Program-made: the position numbers and the translations under genes | Origin: Planctopirus ephydatiae | GTDB lineage: Bacteria; Planctomycetota; Planctomycetia; Planctomycetales; Planctomycetaceae | Direction: 5' to 3' | DNA length: 64,000 nt | NCBI RefSeq assembly: GCF_007752345.1 | Contig: NZ_CP036299.1 | Coordinates: 1,627,001 to 1,691,000 of the forward strand | Shown: positions 37,801 to 45,954 of the stretch, piece by piece | Layout: each line of letters starts with the position of its first letter | How positions within the stretch are numbered: position 1 is the stretch's first letter | Notes under the pieces: model-generated | The model's database searches: none | What the model saw: the letters and a program-made list of their open reading frames with translations, nothing else | Told to the model about the DNA's origin: nothing

Positions 37801-40428
37801 GAATCCGGGGAGCGGGTTCGCATTTTGAAAGGGCATGCTGATGGAGTGCTCTCTGTTGAATTCAGCCGAGATGGCCAGCAGCTCTTAAGTACATCGTACG
37901 ATAAGTCGATCCGGCTGTGGGATGTGGCAACTGGCGAGATCATCAAGACGTTTGAAGGGCACAACTGGTGGGTGTGGTCCGCACGATTTTCGCCGGATGG
38001 GAAGCGGATCGTCTCAGCGGGACAGGACGGGATTGTGCTGGTGTGGGATGTGGAGAGTGGTCGGCATTTGCCACCATTTACCGGTCATGAGGGCCCAGTC
38101 TTTACGGCGACATTTGATCCTTCGGGTAAGTATGTGGCCAGTGGTGGTTACGACCGCACAATCCAACTCTGGAGCCCGGCAAATATTCAGCCATTTGATT
38201 TTCGACGAGTGGCCGAAGAGGTCGAGGAGTCTTCCGAGAAAGCTGTGCTCGAAATCAGTGCCGAGCAACGCTCTGAAGCGAAAATTCTCAAAGGCCATGA
38301 AGGGGCCGTGCGTGCACTTCATTTTTCCAGAGATGGGGGTTTGCTGCTCAGTGGTGCTCAGGACAATACAGCCAGGTTATGGGAGTTGCCGCAAGGGCGA
38401 GCCACTCTCGTGCTGCGAGGCCATGATGGCTGGGTACGGGCCTGCGACTTCAGCCTGGGTGACCGGCAGATTCTGACCGCCAGCTACGATTCGACTGTTT
38501 GCGAATGGAGTACCGATCGTTACGAAGAGTTTCGCGTGCTGAACGGTCGAGTCTTCGAAGGGCATGAAGATGCCGTACTTTCGGCCGCCTGGGCACCCAA
38601 TCAGCAATCGATTGTTACGGCTGGTCGCGATCGAACAGCCCGTACCTGGAATGTCGAAACGGGCGATAAACAGTTGCAATTCAAAGAAGGTCATGAATTC
38701 CTGGCTTCGAAGGCCATCTTCTTTGGTGGTGGTAAACGACTGGCAACGGCGGGAGTCGATAACACACTGCGATTGTGGGAAGTCGAAACCGGTTCTCAGA
38801 CAAAGCTCCTCGAACACACCGGAAGAAGCGCCGCCTTTGACATCTCAACCGATGGAAAGTGGCTGGTGACGGGAAGTGATCGCAAAGTGGTCGTACTGCG
38901 TGATCTTTCAACGTTGGAAACGATCTTTGAACTGACCGGTCATCAGCATGAGCCAACAGCAGTGGCGATCTCACCCGATGGTAAAACGATTCTTTCGGGA
39001 GATCTGCGTGGCCGAATTCTGTTGTGGTCTCGCGAGACGGGCGGCCTTCTGGGGAAGCTGGATGGTCATTCCCGTCGTGTGCAGAAAATTATCTATGCGA
39101 CGGATGGGCGTAAGGCTTACAGCGCCAGTGCGGATAACTCGGTCGCGGTCTGGGATCTGGGATCGATGGCCGAGATTCGTCCGGCTGTGATGAAACATCC
39201 TGAATCAGTGCTGACGATGGCACTTTCGCCGGATGGCAAGCAGCTCGTCACCAGTGCTGCAGATAATACTTTAAGGCTATGGTCGACGGCCGATTCCAAG
39301 CTGGTAAGTGAATATCGCCTGCCGGAAGGGATGGTCAATTCGATGGAGATTTCTCGCGATGGGCGTCTTCTGGCCATTGCGAATTCAGAAACACGGCAGG
39401 CCGAGATCCTGGTACTGCCTGGGTTCAAGCGAATTCCCATGGAGATGGGAGGGTCCGTCGTTGATCTGAAAAAGCGGGGAGCTTTGTTGTGGGCCGTCGC
39501 CTTTGGGCCGGAAGCTGAGACATTGATGACGATTGGTGGCACCGATGCCCGCTTATGGAATCTGCGTGATGGGCGGGAGATGATGTCATTCAGCCCGAAT
39601 GGGGTGGTGGCATCGGCGAGGTACTCGCCTGATAATCAGTGGATTGTCACATCGAGCTGGGATAACTCGGTGAAGGTGTGGAAGGCTGCAACTGGCGAAT
39701 CGATGGTCAGGCTGGAAGGTGGACATACCTCTGCCGTCAATATGGCCAGTTTCTCACCGGATGGTGAACTGATTTTGACAGCCAGTGACGATGGAACTGC
39801 CAAGCTCTGGAACTGGAAAGACGTACCGCCGAAGGTCGTCAAAGTGCTGGGGCTCCATACAGGGCGGGTTCGCTCGGCCATTTTCAATCACGATGGCTCG
39901 CGCATTGTGACGACATCATCCGATAAGACCGCCCGCTTGTGGGATACGACGACGGGTGAATGTCTGCAGATCTTCCAGGGGCACGAGTGGCCCGTCCTTT
40001 CTGCCGCTTTGAGTGAAGATGGAAAGTTGCTGCTGACGGGCAGTGAAGACAAGACTGCCCGCTTGTGGAATGTGGCCACCGGGAAAGAACTGTTTGTTCT
40101 GGCCGGGCATACCGCTCCCGTGACAAGCGTCGATATTTCGCCAGATGCCACTCGGCTGGTGACAGGGAGTCAGGACGAGACTGTCAAACTCTGGGATACT
40201 CGCACCTCGAACGAGATTCTGACGCTTTCACGTCATACCCAGGACGTGACGAGCGTCACCTTCTCGCCCGATGGACGGCAGATTTTGACTGGCAGTCGGG
40301 ATGGTACCGCAATTATCTGGCTGGCTCGCGAATGGAAAGACGAAGCCGAAAGTGAAGTCGAGAAAACTGCTCAATTCAATGAAGCTGAAGAAGCTCAGAG
40401 ACTTCTCAAGACGGTTGCCACAGAGTGA
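34858..40428 (+). CDS. Transmembrane Ser/Thr protein kinase with WD40 beta-propeller tail
   Basis: This 1856-residue protein combines several parts. An N-terminal zinc ribbon (CPSCG at residues 4-8, CSRCH at 21-25) is followed by a long acidic, Ser-rich, probably disordered region up to about residue 365. The PknB-like kinase domain has GEGGMG at 379-384, the ATP-binding Lys401, HRDLKPEN with catalytic Asp493, and GTPAYMAPE. The metal-binding motif is DWG (Asp511) rather than DFG, a variant common in planctomycete kinases. A transmembrane helix at about 742-761 and an Ala/Glu/Lys-rich coiled coil (about 765-860) precede roughly 19-20 WD40 repeats from about residue 915 to 1830. Kinase and propellers therefore lie on opposite sides of the membrane. 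It presumably senses or scaffolds partners through the propellers. It begins 183 bases after the giant gene; a functional link is only a possibility. Confidence 0.93.
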   Translation: MLRCPSCGTRVTGADLVSGICSRCHSRLSDENDHSELESDTLDTMLSDPGIVEPAAESDDSLDLSGGGNPSSASLAQPEKPLPEKPSDSAMATPVLPGESISPPLRTLDASAVESAPIESLKKDAGAQASPVAGRETPDEFDNGGRTMVIADSSVFFADSADIVVLPEGSGSLGDSADDSSSIGQTRASDDEDVRMVTEESIDLSGSVDLSGPGDQTMISDEFPDPAGGPAHGETSDDFLPAKPAAQTLAIGTPEGEADDSYMATYVADDEAERVQQERAEAGATYVGPEFADLESGDTAATFVSDDVPEAIIKTIASVWGDEPSGNDVKPVTSLKGREVKRIPGPRQTLVIKHRSLTHGPGPKVGSDQAEYEVIRILGEGGMGVVYEARQTSVDREVAVKMLKSASAKNERQRQKFLAEAVVTGDLEHPNIVPIYDVGSAKDGSLFYSMKKVQGTPWLKVISKKSLIENLEILLKVADAVAFAHARGVIHRDLKPENVMLGEFGEVLVMDWGLAQPSAAFRRKDSIVENTTMGGTPAYMAPEMATGPITKVTPQSDVYLLGAILFEILTDMPPHAGKTAMKCLMAAARNEIVETDQEGELIAVAMKAMATDPNDRYQSVMDFQASIREYLSHSESVQMTVRAEDDLSEAGRLGGYEGFAKALFGFEEAVELWDGNLRAKQGERKARLAYANFAIEKGDFDLAKSLLHPSDAEHQPLIKLIDEAVAEREGRQQRIRLLRRTASVLVGAVVVVVTIAFFWIRSEANRAMLAEKEATEQRDVAVKNEEAAKLARDDAEARRKEAELAKEQAIIARTAAQTAEMQAREAQSVSERERAKAELARIAAEKAKASEEYEAYIARIGLASAKINENAFATAKELLLDCPTYLRNWEWGRLMHLCSQQSKQIQAGSPLDALDIQHEKGLFATGGWDGTARIFQLKDGAPKNVLKTQGQYVHAVAFQPQGDLIALGGSEAGAYLQLWSVESGERVRILKGHADGVLSVEFSRDGQQLLSTSYDKSIRLWDVATGEIIKTFEGHNWWVWSARFSPDGKRIVSAGQDGIVLVWDVESGRHLPPFTGHEGPVFTATFDPSGKYVASGGYDRTIQLWSPANIQPFDFRRVAEEVEESSEKAVLEISAEQRSEAKILKGHEGAVRALHFSRDGGLLLSGAQDNTARLWELPQGRATLVLRGHDGWVRACDFSLGDRQILTASYDSTVCEWSTDRYEEFRVLNGRVFEGHEDAVLSAAWAPNQQSIVTAGRDRTARTWNVETGDKQLQFKEGHEFLASKAIFFGGGKRLATAGVDNTLRLWEVETGSQTKLLEHTGRSAAFDISTDGKWLVTGSDRKVVVLRDLSTLETIFELTGHQHEPTAVAISPDGKTILSGDLRGRILLWSRETGGLLGKLDGHSRRVQKIIYATDGRKAYSASADNSVAVWDLGSMAEIRPAVMKHPESVLTMALSPDGKQLVTSAADNTLRLWSTADSKLVSEYRLPEGMVNSMEISRDGRLLAIANSETRQAEILVLPGFKRIPMEMGGSVVDLKKRGALLWAVAFGPEAETLMTIGGTDARLWNLRDGREMMSFSPNGVVASARYSPDNQWIVTSSWDNSVKVWKAATGESMVRLEGGHTSAVNMASFSPDGELILTASDDGTAKLWNWKDVPPKVVKVLGLHTGRVRSAIFNHDGSRIVTTSSDKTARLWDTTTGECLQIFQGHEWPVLSAALSEDGKLLLTGSEDKTARLWNVATGKELFVLAGHTAPVTSVDISPDATRLVTGSQDETVKLWDTRTSNEILTLSRHTQDVTSVTFSPDGRQILTGSRDGTAIIWLAREWKDEAESEVEKTAQFNEAEEAQRLLKTVATE

Positions 40429-40597
40429 TTTTTCACTGAAGGTCACTTCAGAGAACAGGATCTGATTGCTAACTCCAGTGTGCCGTTGCATGTCGCCATG
40501 GAGTTCATGATGCCCCTCGTGATGGTGTCTGGGCTTTCGTGCAGACAGACACCCATACGCAGGAGAGACATCTCATGCTTTTCAGGTTGCACAGTTC

Positions 40598-40882
40598 TCA
40601 GAGCAGCATGACGAGTCCATCGACCGTTTGAATTTTCCGGTAAATGGCCAGGACATGGTAAGAACTTTGCACCATGGGCTCGACAGTCAGCGAGACATGT
40701 CGGCCCTGTTTGGTTTCCCGGATGGAATGTTTGGGAACTTCGGGATGATCCAGCTCGGACTGAATAGCAGTCAGAATGCGGCTGGGAAAATCATTATCGG
40801 CTTTGCCAATCACCTTGAAGGTGAACACGCACGGAAAGCTGTGCATGGCCTCCAGAAGTTCTAAAGCGGGAAAAGTTTCCAT
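40598..40882 (-). CDS. DUF493 (YbeD-like) small regulatory-fold protein
   Basis: This 94-residue cytoplasmic protein fits the DUF493/YbeD family, whose members have an ACT-like alpha/beta fold and unknown, possibly regulatory, roles. The segments FPCVFTFKVIGKADNDF and the later SIRETKQGRHVSLTV, a strand-turn-strand, are the conserved parts. The length is normal for the family. The ATG at 40880-40882 is preceded by an AGGAAA ribosome site. It stands alone, convergent with the kinase gene and divergent from the dehydrogenase at 41226. Confidence 0.85.
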   Translation of the reverse strand: METFPALELLEAMHSFPCVFTFKVIGKADNDFPSRILTAIQSELDHPEVPKHSIRETKQGRHVSLTVEPMVQSSYHVLAIYRKIQTVDGLVMLL

Positions 40883-41225
40883 GGGTACAGATTTCCTTTG
40901 CTAACGAAGCGGCTTGGGCACTCACCGCTGATCCGTTCTCTGCGATTCTCGATCGGTCATGAGTTTCGGCCTGTGGTGACCTTCGTTCCATTGTCGAGGC
41001 CGAAGGGAAAAACAGAATACTGAACTTCCATGATTTCTGATTTTACAGACTCCAGTAAAAATCAAACATGGTGTAGGCTATGCGAACATGCTTCGAAGAA
41101 CGATTGCCTGAGATGGATGATCGATTGATGGCGGGATGAGGAACTGCTGCTGGCCTCGTCTCCCTTGACTGATTCACTGTGAGATGCCTCCTGCTGACTG
41201 ACACCTTGAATACGAAATGGAATGA
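40883..41225. other. Intergenic region between divergent DUF493 and dehydrogenase genes
   Basis: About 340 bases hold the upstream regions of both divergent genes. No repeat, RNA gene or convincing promoter box was recognised. Confidence 0.5.
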
Positions 41226-42257
41226 ATGATGCGCGCACTCCAGCTTGTTGAACCGAGAGCTTTTCAGTTCATTGAGATTCCAGAAGTGGCAGAGCCGGGC
41301 GCAGGGGAAGCTGTGGTCGAAGTGCATCGTGTGGGAATTTGCGGCACAGACCTGAGTGGGTATCTGGGGAAAATGCCCTTCTTTTCGTATCCGCGCATTC
41401 CGGGACATGAACTGGGTGTGCAGGTGCTGGCTGTGGGTGACGGTGTCACCATTATCAAGCCGGGGGACAAATGCTCGGTCGAGCCTTACATCAATAATCC
41501 AGAGAGTTTTGCCAGTCGCCGAGGACGGGGGAACTGCTGTGAAGAATTGAAAGTGCTGGGTGTGCATACAGATGGCGGATTGCGGCGGCGATTTATTGTC
41601 CCTGCCCGTAAGTTGCACCCTGCCCAGAAACTGTCTTGGGAACAACTCGCTCTGGTAGAGACTTTGGCGATTGGTTGCCACGCGGTTGATCGCTCGATGG
41701 CGCAGCCTCAGGAAGATGTGCTGGTGATTGGAGCCGGGCCCATTGGACTTTCGGTCATCGAGTTTGTGAAGCTGTCACAGGCTCGTGTGATTGTGATGGA
41801 CATGAATGCCCAGCGGCTGGCTTTCTGCCGGGATGTTATGGGAGTTCGTGATACGATTTTATCGACCGGGGATGGCAAAGAGCTGCAAGAACTCGAAAAA
41901 CTGACTGATGGTCATTTGGCCATGGCGGTCATCGATGCGACAGGTTCAGCCCGATCGATGTCGCAAGCCTTGCAGTATGTGGGGCATACCGGACGACTCG
42001 TTTATGTAGGCATCACAACGGATGTCCTCTCGTTTGGGCACCCTTTGATGCACCGCCGGGAAATGACGATCATGGGTTCGAGAAATGCCATGCCCCAAGA
42101 TTTTGGGCGAATTATCGATCATATTGAAGCCGGTCGGATTGATACCCGGCCCTGGATCACGCATACGATTCCGTTTGACAATGTGATTGATGAGTTTGAG
42201 CGTTTCACCAAGCCAGAAACAGGTGCAATCAAAGCGGTGATTGATCTGGATTGTTGA
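41226..42257 (+). CDS. Zinc-type sugar/polyol dehydrogenase (MDR), structural zinc site degraded
   Basis: This 343-residue protein is a medium-chain dehydrogenase of the sorbitol/galactitol/L-threonine dehydrogenase branch. The catalytic zinc ligands are present: Cys39 in GICGTDLSG, His61-Glu62 in PGHELG, and Glu145 in ETLAIG. The Rossmann motif GAGPIGL is at 169-175 and should bind NAD(P). The lobe that normally holds a structural zinc with four Cys reads NNPESFASRRGRGNCC. The first three expected Cys are Asn91, Ser94 and Ser97, and only Cys104/Cys105 remain, so the structural zinc is probably absent. LGVHTDGG downstream is typical of the branch. The substrate is likely a sugar alcohol or sugar acid, but the neighbours give no pathway clue. 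ATG at 41226 or 41229 may be used. Confidence 0.88.
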   Translation: MMRALQLVEPRAFQFIEIPEVAEPGAGEAVVEVHRVGICGTDLSGYLGKMPFFSYPRIPGHELGVQVLAVGDGVTIIKPGDKCSVEPYINNPESFASRRGRGNCCEELKVLGVHTDGGLRRRFIVPARKLHPAQKLSWEQLALVETLAIGCHAVDRSMAQPQEDVLVIGAGPIGLSVIEFVKLSQARVIVMDMNAQRLAFCRDVMGVRDTILSTGDGKELQELEKLTDGHLAMAVIDATGSARSMSQALQYVGHTGRLVYVGITTDVLSFGHPLMHRREMTIMGSRNAMPQDFGRIIDHIEAGRIDTRPWITHTIPFDNVIDEFERFTKPETGAIKAVIDLDC

Positions 42258-42382
42258 TCCCAGTGATGCTTCCACCAGCATGGTACACCGAGCGCTGTTG
42301 AATTCTGGAATCTGAATGAACGTGAGGCGTTAGAGCCAGTACTCCCAGGATCAACCTCTCATAGAAACAATCGCCCAGGCGA

Positions 42383-42952
42383 CTATCTCTGAAAGGCATT
42401 CTGGATCGACTGGAGCATGGCTCTTTCCAGAGGAGCATCCCGGCCGCGAGGAATCCAGCCGCTGGGTGAGGATTGACCGACAACTAAATCCAGATCGCGC
42501 TGCAAAGGGGTGTGATCCTGGAAAGTCGCCCCACCTGCGAAATTCGCAGCCCCTGCGACATCTTCGATCTCTTTGAAAGCTTCAACAGAAATAAAGTAAC
42601 CACCCTGAGCAGGGGTCACGCTGATGTAAGCTTTGCGGCGGATCGATTGCAGTGTGCTTTCCCAGCGGGAGTAGCCATCTGCTGAATCACGATGCCACGG
42701 CTCAAGAATCCCCGCCCCGGTTTTGAATTTGGTCTCAATCACCCCATCGATACGACTTTCCCGTTCGATTTCGAACAGGTAATCGTGTACGACATCGACG
42801 GTAGTTTCCCAGGCCTGCTCTTCATTCTGAGCACGGACGAACAGTGGATTGCCCATCGGTTGGGCGGCTGTCTGCGGACCTCCAGCACAGCCTGCAATCA
42901 GTAGCAGACCCCAAATCGCGAGGAAGTATCTGGTCGCATCCATGCTGAACAA
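42383..42952 (-). CDS. Lipoprotein of unknown function
   Basis: This 189-residue protein carries a lipoprotein signal: LLLIAGC with the lipidated residue at Cys22, preceded by an uncharged hydrophobic core. The mature domain contains ETTVDVVHDYLFEIERESR and VIETKFKTGAG, a pattern I associate with small envelope lipoproteins that have a YbjP/LppP-like alpha/beta sandwich. That comparison is weak. It also contains a Trp/Arg-rich stretch (WHRDSADGYSRWES) and a repeated beta pattern (AYISVTPAQGGYFISVEAF). It is convergent with the dehydrogenase gene. The start could be Met4 instead of Met1. The function is unknown. Confidence 0.75.
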   Translation of the reverse strand: MFSMDATRYFLAIWGLLLIAGCAGGPQTAAQPMGNPLFVRAQNEEQAWETTVDVVHDYLFEIERESRIDGVIETKFKTGAGILEPWHRDSADGYSRWESTLQSIRRKAYISVTPAQGGYFISVEAFKEIEDVAGAANFAGGATFQDHTPLQRDLDLVVGQSSPSGWIPRGRDAPLERAMLQSIQNAFQR

Positions 42953-43255
42953 TTTCCGTTTCCGCCTGGCAGATCCTTTGCGAAGCGACTGAACTGTGGG
43001 AAATCATTTCAGAATTTCGCAAAGAAGGCCAAAACCAGCAAGACGAGTTCCACCGGCAGGCATCTGCCGGAAGAATCACAGCGGAATTCGATGGATCACT
43101 TGAAAGATACGACTGCTGAATCATTTAAACAGTAAGGGCCAGCCCTGTTGGACTGGCCCTCGCTTCTTACTGCAATTGATTCAAGAACAAAGACTTAACG
43201 AAAGCTCTGAATAGAATCTTTGTAAGGTGTTTTCAATCAGGAGTTTAGTGCGATT
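42953..43255. other. Intergenic region with a hairpin
   Basis: About 300 bases lie between two minus-strand genes. They contain the terminator-like hairpin at 43135-43160 and otherwise nothing I can name. Confidence 0.5.
43135..43160 (-). terminator. Terminator-like hairpin downstream of the Cys-motif membrane protein
   Basis: AGGGCCAG (43135-43142) and CTGGCCCT (43153-43160) form a perfect 8-bp GC-rich stem with a 10-base loop. On the minus strand it follows the small membrane-protein gene by about 95 bases. The bases after it (TACTGTTTAAAT) are only mildly T-rich, so it may be a weak or processing-type terminator. Confidence 0.5.
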
Positions 43256-43654
43256 TTAGAACGTCACGGATTCAGTTGTAGCGGCATTGGCAGGAACCAG
43301 TGCCGAAACTGGCTGCTCGATCTCGACAGTTGCCACTGCGGCAGCTCGGCCCTTCATGCTGCAGCAACTCTGTTCTTCAGCCGTTCCCAACATGGCCATA
43401 GCCTCTTCAGGGTTCTGGCTCAGGTGGCAACAGCTGCCACGGCTCTTCATGGAACAAGGGGAGCTTTGATCGGGCTGGCCACTGATGGCGGCGACAATGT
43501 TAGCCTGTTCGCTCCAGGCCAATGTCCCTGCGACACCTAACCCAAGGGCAGCGAGAACCAGCAAAAAGGGCTGACTCTTCCGGGGAGCAGTGGCTGCGGG
43601 CGATTCCACGTAGCTCAGGGTGTCATCTGTGGGAAGATTCTGTTGATCTGACAT
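43256..43654 (-). CDS. Small single-pass membrane protein with paired CSMK/CC motifs
   Basis: This 132-residue protein has a disordered N-terminus, a transmembrane helix at about residues 28-48 (PFLLVLAALGLGVAG), and a soluble tail. The tail holds two similar Cys elements: CSMKSRGSCCHLS (Cys67, Cys75, Cys76) and SCCSMKGR (Cys97, Cys98). Adjacent Cys pairs near Met and His suggest binding of a soft metal such as copper, or disulfide chemistry outside the membrane. That is inference. The start is supported by GGAG seven bases before the ATG. I recognise no family. It is single-gene, with a hairpin downstream. Confidence 0.7.
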   Translation of the reverse strand: MSDQQNLPTDDTLSYVESPAATAPRKSQPFLLVLAALGLGVAGTLAWSEQANIVAAISGQPDQSSPCSMKSRGSCCHLSQNPEEAMAMLGTAEEQSCCSMKGRAAAVATVEIEQPVSALVPANAATTESVTF

Positions 43655-44013
43655 GGCTCACTCCGAAGGGAAAGGAAGGGGATCAATTCGAGAAGACGGC
43701 TTGAAATACCGCATGTTGAATTTTGTAAGTAATTGTTATAAAGAGACTTGTGTCTTTTGGTTGGAGCCTTTTCAGCTCCTTGGTTCCAGAGATCGTCACT
43801 ATGAACACTGGAGCTACTAGGGAATTGTACCAGTGAACCCGCAGAAAACCAAAAACCTTTATCTGTGAATAATCTTGCGAAGAGTCACCAGGACACCCTG
43901 AAGCAGGAACTCAGCTTTCTGCAGAGCGATCAGCCGCGTGGAAAAAAGACCTTCCGAAGATAACCGCCTGTCACACTTGGCGCTGCTCTCACTGTTGAGA
44001 TATCCTTCGCGGT
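43655..44013. other. Intergenic region upstream of the membrane protein and tRNA-Ser
   Basis: About 360 bases hold promoters for the divergent membrane-protein gene and the tRNA. On the minus strand an AT-rich stretch around 43720-43745 (containing TATAAC) could be the -10 region for the membrane-protein gene. No other gene was seen. Confidence 0.4.
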
Positions 44014-44494
<481 letters not shown>

Positions 44495-44980
44495 ATGCCT
44501 GTAGAACTTAAAAACTTGAAATGCGTTAAGCAGACGATGGACTTTCCGAATCGTCCGCTCGCGGAACTTGAACTACTCGACCATGTTCACGGCTGCATTA
44601 TCTTGCAACCTGAAGGCGGTACGCCCTTCCATAACTTCGGATATTGGGATGCAAATGACGCGTGTCTTGGGCAATGGCTGGGGGTATTCACGGAAATCCA
44701 GCGATTGATCGACAAAGGCGGTAGCTTCACCTATGAATTCCAGTATCGAGATCAAGGTGATCCAAAACTTGAATTCGTATTCTCGGATGATTCAGTCCGA
44801 ATAGTTACGACATGCTATACCGATGACAGTTGGACGGAGGTCGAAGAATCCTGGGAACAGTCAACAACACGGTTGGAATTTGCAACTCTGGTTCGTGATG
44901 CTTTATTGCTGATTGAGCGGACAATACTTGAGGCAAGCCCCGCAAACGGTGCTGCCTGGATCCAGCGCAATCGCAGCTGA
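44495..44980 (+). CDS. Small acidic cytoplasmic protein of unknown function (island cassette gene)
   Basis: I start this 161-residue protein at the ATG at 44495. A TTG at 44444 would add 17 residues that look like repeat-derived leader. It has no signal peptide or membrane segment. Aromatic and acidic residues are abundant: FHNFGYWDANDACLGQWLG, then YEFQYRDQGDPKLEFVFSDD. The C-terminal half is predicted by eye to be a beta-strand pair followed by a long helix (EFATLVRDALLLIERTILEA). Size, acidity and setting resemble the immunity-type or other small proteins seen in cassette arrays, but I recognise no family. A degenerate attC-like left arm starts right at its stop codon (AACCATGTGGTGAACGG). 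Confidence 0.7.
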   Translation: MPVELKNLKCVKQTMDFPNRPLAELELLDHVHGCIILQPEGGTPFHNFGYWDANDACLGQWLGVFTEIQRLIDKGGSFTYEFQYRDQGDPKLEFVFSDDSVRIVTTCYTDDSWTEVEESWEQSTTRLEFATLVRDALLLIERTILEASPANGAAWIQRNRS

Positions 44981-44999
44981 TAACCATGTGGTGAACGGA

Positions 45000-45315
45000 A
45001 GCCCCGGGTGGCCATGGTTGAAATTCTGATTCCTACCGGGGTGTTGAAGCAGAAAGAGGTATGATTTCCTCTCAGTGGCAATTCTGATTCAGGCTGACTT
45101 TATGCGAGGAACAGGCCGCTCTCTAAGTTTCAAATTGCGATTGTCAGGATTGCGTCATAGCATAGATATTAAGAGCGGTGGAGCAAGGGAATCCGGTCAG
45201 CGCTCCGTTGCAACTCGTATTGCAGTGTGACAAATGAATTTCGACAAATCCATACCACACCCCCCGAAGTGCGGTGAAATTCTACCGCACTTCGGCGGTC
45301 GAATACCTGTTCGGC
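45000..45315 (+). repeat. Island repeat, copy A (about 300 bp)
   Basis: This shares about three quarters of its bases (by eye) with 47338-47620, with runs such as TTGAAATTC, ACCGGGGTG, GTGAAGCAGAAAGA / GTTGAAGCAGAAAGA, GGCAATTCTGATTCAGG and AATTTCGACAAATC in the same order. It lies directly upstream of a cassette gene and is non-coding. Confidence 0.75.
45264..45295 (+). promoter_or_regulatory. Perfect 12-bp inverted repeat upstream of the island membrane protein
   Basis: CCGAAGTGCGGT (45264-45275) and ACCGCACTTCGG (45284-45295) are exact complements around an 8-base loop. The structure lies 34 bases before the ATG at 45330 and is absent from the otherwise similar repeat copy B. It could be a cis-regulatory hairpin in the mRNA or a protein-binding site. 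Confidence 0.6.
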
Positions 45316-45329
45316 AAATAGGTCTGCTC

Positions 45330-45821
45330 ATGAAGCTTATTGGCCAGTTTGCACCATCTACGCGATCGGAGGTGATGCTCGGCTGGATTGGGCTAGCTGT
45401 AGTCGGTGTTTTTTTGCTTGCATGGGTCGCAATTGCGATCGGCTGTATCATGGTTGGGATCGGTACCATCTTTCGCGGCGAACGTGCATTGATCGTGTGC
45501 TTTCCGGCGGGACTTGCTGTGGTTTTGCTACCCGCTTTGCTTTTCTACCTCGATCGCCGCTGGTATCCGCGGATTTCACAATTCGTGCTCGACGACAGCA
45601 TGCTCACCTACACTCTTGCTCGTGAATCGGTTGCGACGTCGCGAATAATCGATGACGTTCGTTGGGTCGAACACAGGATGCATCGTGGATATACTCGCGG
45701 TTACTTGGTAAAATTCAGCGACGGGAGTGGTATCTTCGTCTGTCGGTCCCTAAGCAACTCCCATGAACTCGCAATCGCACTGAGAAATGTAGTGAAACAT
45801 AGCTCGACGTCGCTCGCATGA
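45330..45821 (+). CDS. Two-TM membrane protein with PH-like tail (island cassette gene)
   Basis: The start is placed at ATG 45330 because the 32 upstream codons in frame are the island repeat and its hairpin. The 163-residue protein has two hydrophobic helices: GWIGLAVVGVFLLAWVAIAIGCIMVGIG (from about residue 18) and LIVCFPAGLAVVLLPALLFYL (about 53-73). A soluble C-terminal domain follows, with strands such as QFVLDDSMLTYTL and GYLVKFSDGSGIFVC and a final helix, a pattern typical of bacterial PH-like domains. It probably sits in the inner membrane. A well-formed attC-like site follows its stop codon by about 10 bases. The function is unknown. Confidence 0.75.
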   Translation: MKLIGQFAPSTRSEVMLGWIGLAVVGVFLLAWVAIAIGCIMVGIGTIFRGERALIVCFPAGLAVVLLPALLFYLDRRWYPRISQFVLDDSMLTYTLARESVATSRIIDDVRWVEHRMHRGYTRGYLVKFSDGSGIFVCRSLSNSHELAIALRNVVKHSSTSLA

Positions 45822-45830
45822 GTCAGATCG

Positions 45831-45922
45831 AGCCGAACCAAGGCGGTGAACCGGAGCACGCGATCCGGCGTCTTTGAAGTGAAATCCGTACTGGCGCGTG
45901 CCCGGTCACGGCGGCCGTTCGT
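45831..45922 (+). other. Integron attC-like recombination site (best example)
   Basis: The 92-base sequence folds as an imperfect hairpin. CGAAC (45834-45838) pairs with GTTCG (45917-45921). GTGA (45846-45849) pairs with TCAC, CCGG (45851-45854) pairs with CCGG (45902-45905), and GCACGCG (45856-45862) pairs with CGCGTGC (45895-45901). A50 and A55 are left unpaired on one arm, as the extrahelical bases of attC sites are. It lies between the stop of one gene and the start of the next, in the orientation expected of a gene cassette. Confidence 0.75.
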
Positions 45923-45954
45923 AAAAAGAAGACTCCGTTCAATCGAATACAAGT

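Larger units (their letters stand above)
44981..45329. other. Non-coding interval holding repeat copy A
   Basis: The interval between two island genes contains half of an attC-like site (44983-45010), repeat copy A, and a perfect 12-bp inverted repeat. No gene is credible here. The frame that runs back to 45234 is repeat sequence. Confidence 0.55.

Noticed and set aside
40425-40451. Terminator after the kinase gene (CTGAAG / CTTCAG and AGTGA / TCACT)
   Set aside because: The stems are 5-6 bp with no T-run behind them, which is too weak to support.
45234-45329. Upstream extension of the island membrane-protein gene
   Set aside because: These 32 codons are the island repeat and its 12-bp hairpin, so the frame is open by chance and the ATG at 45330 is the better start.
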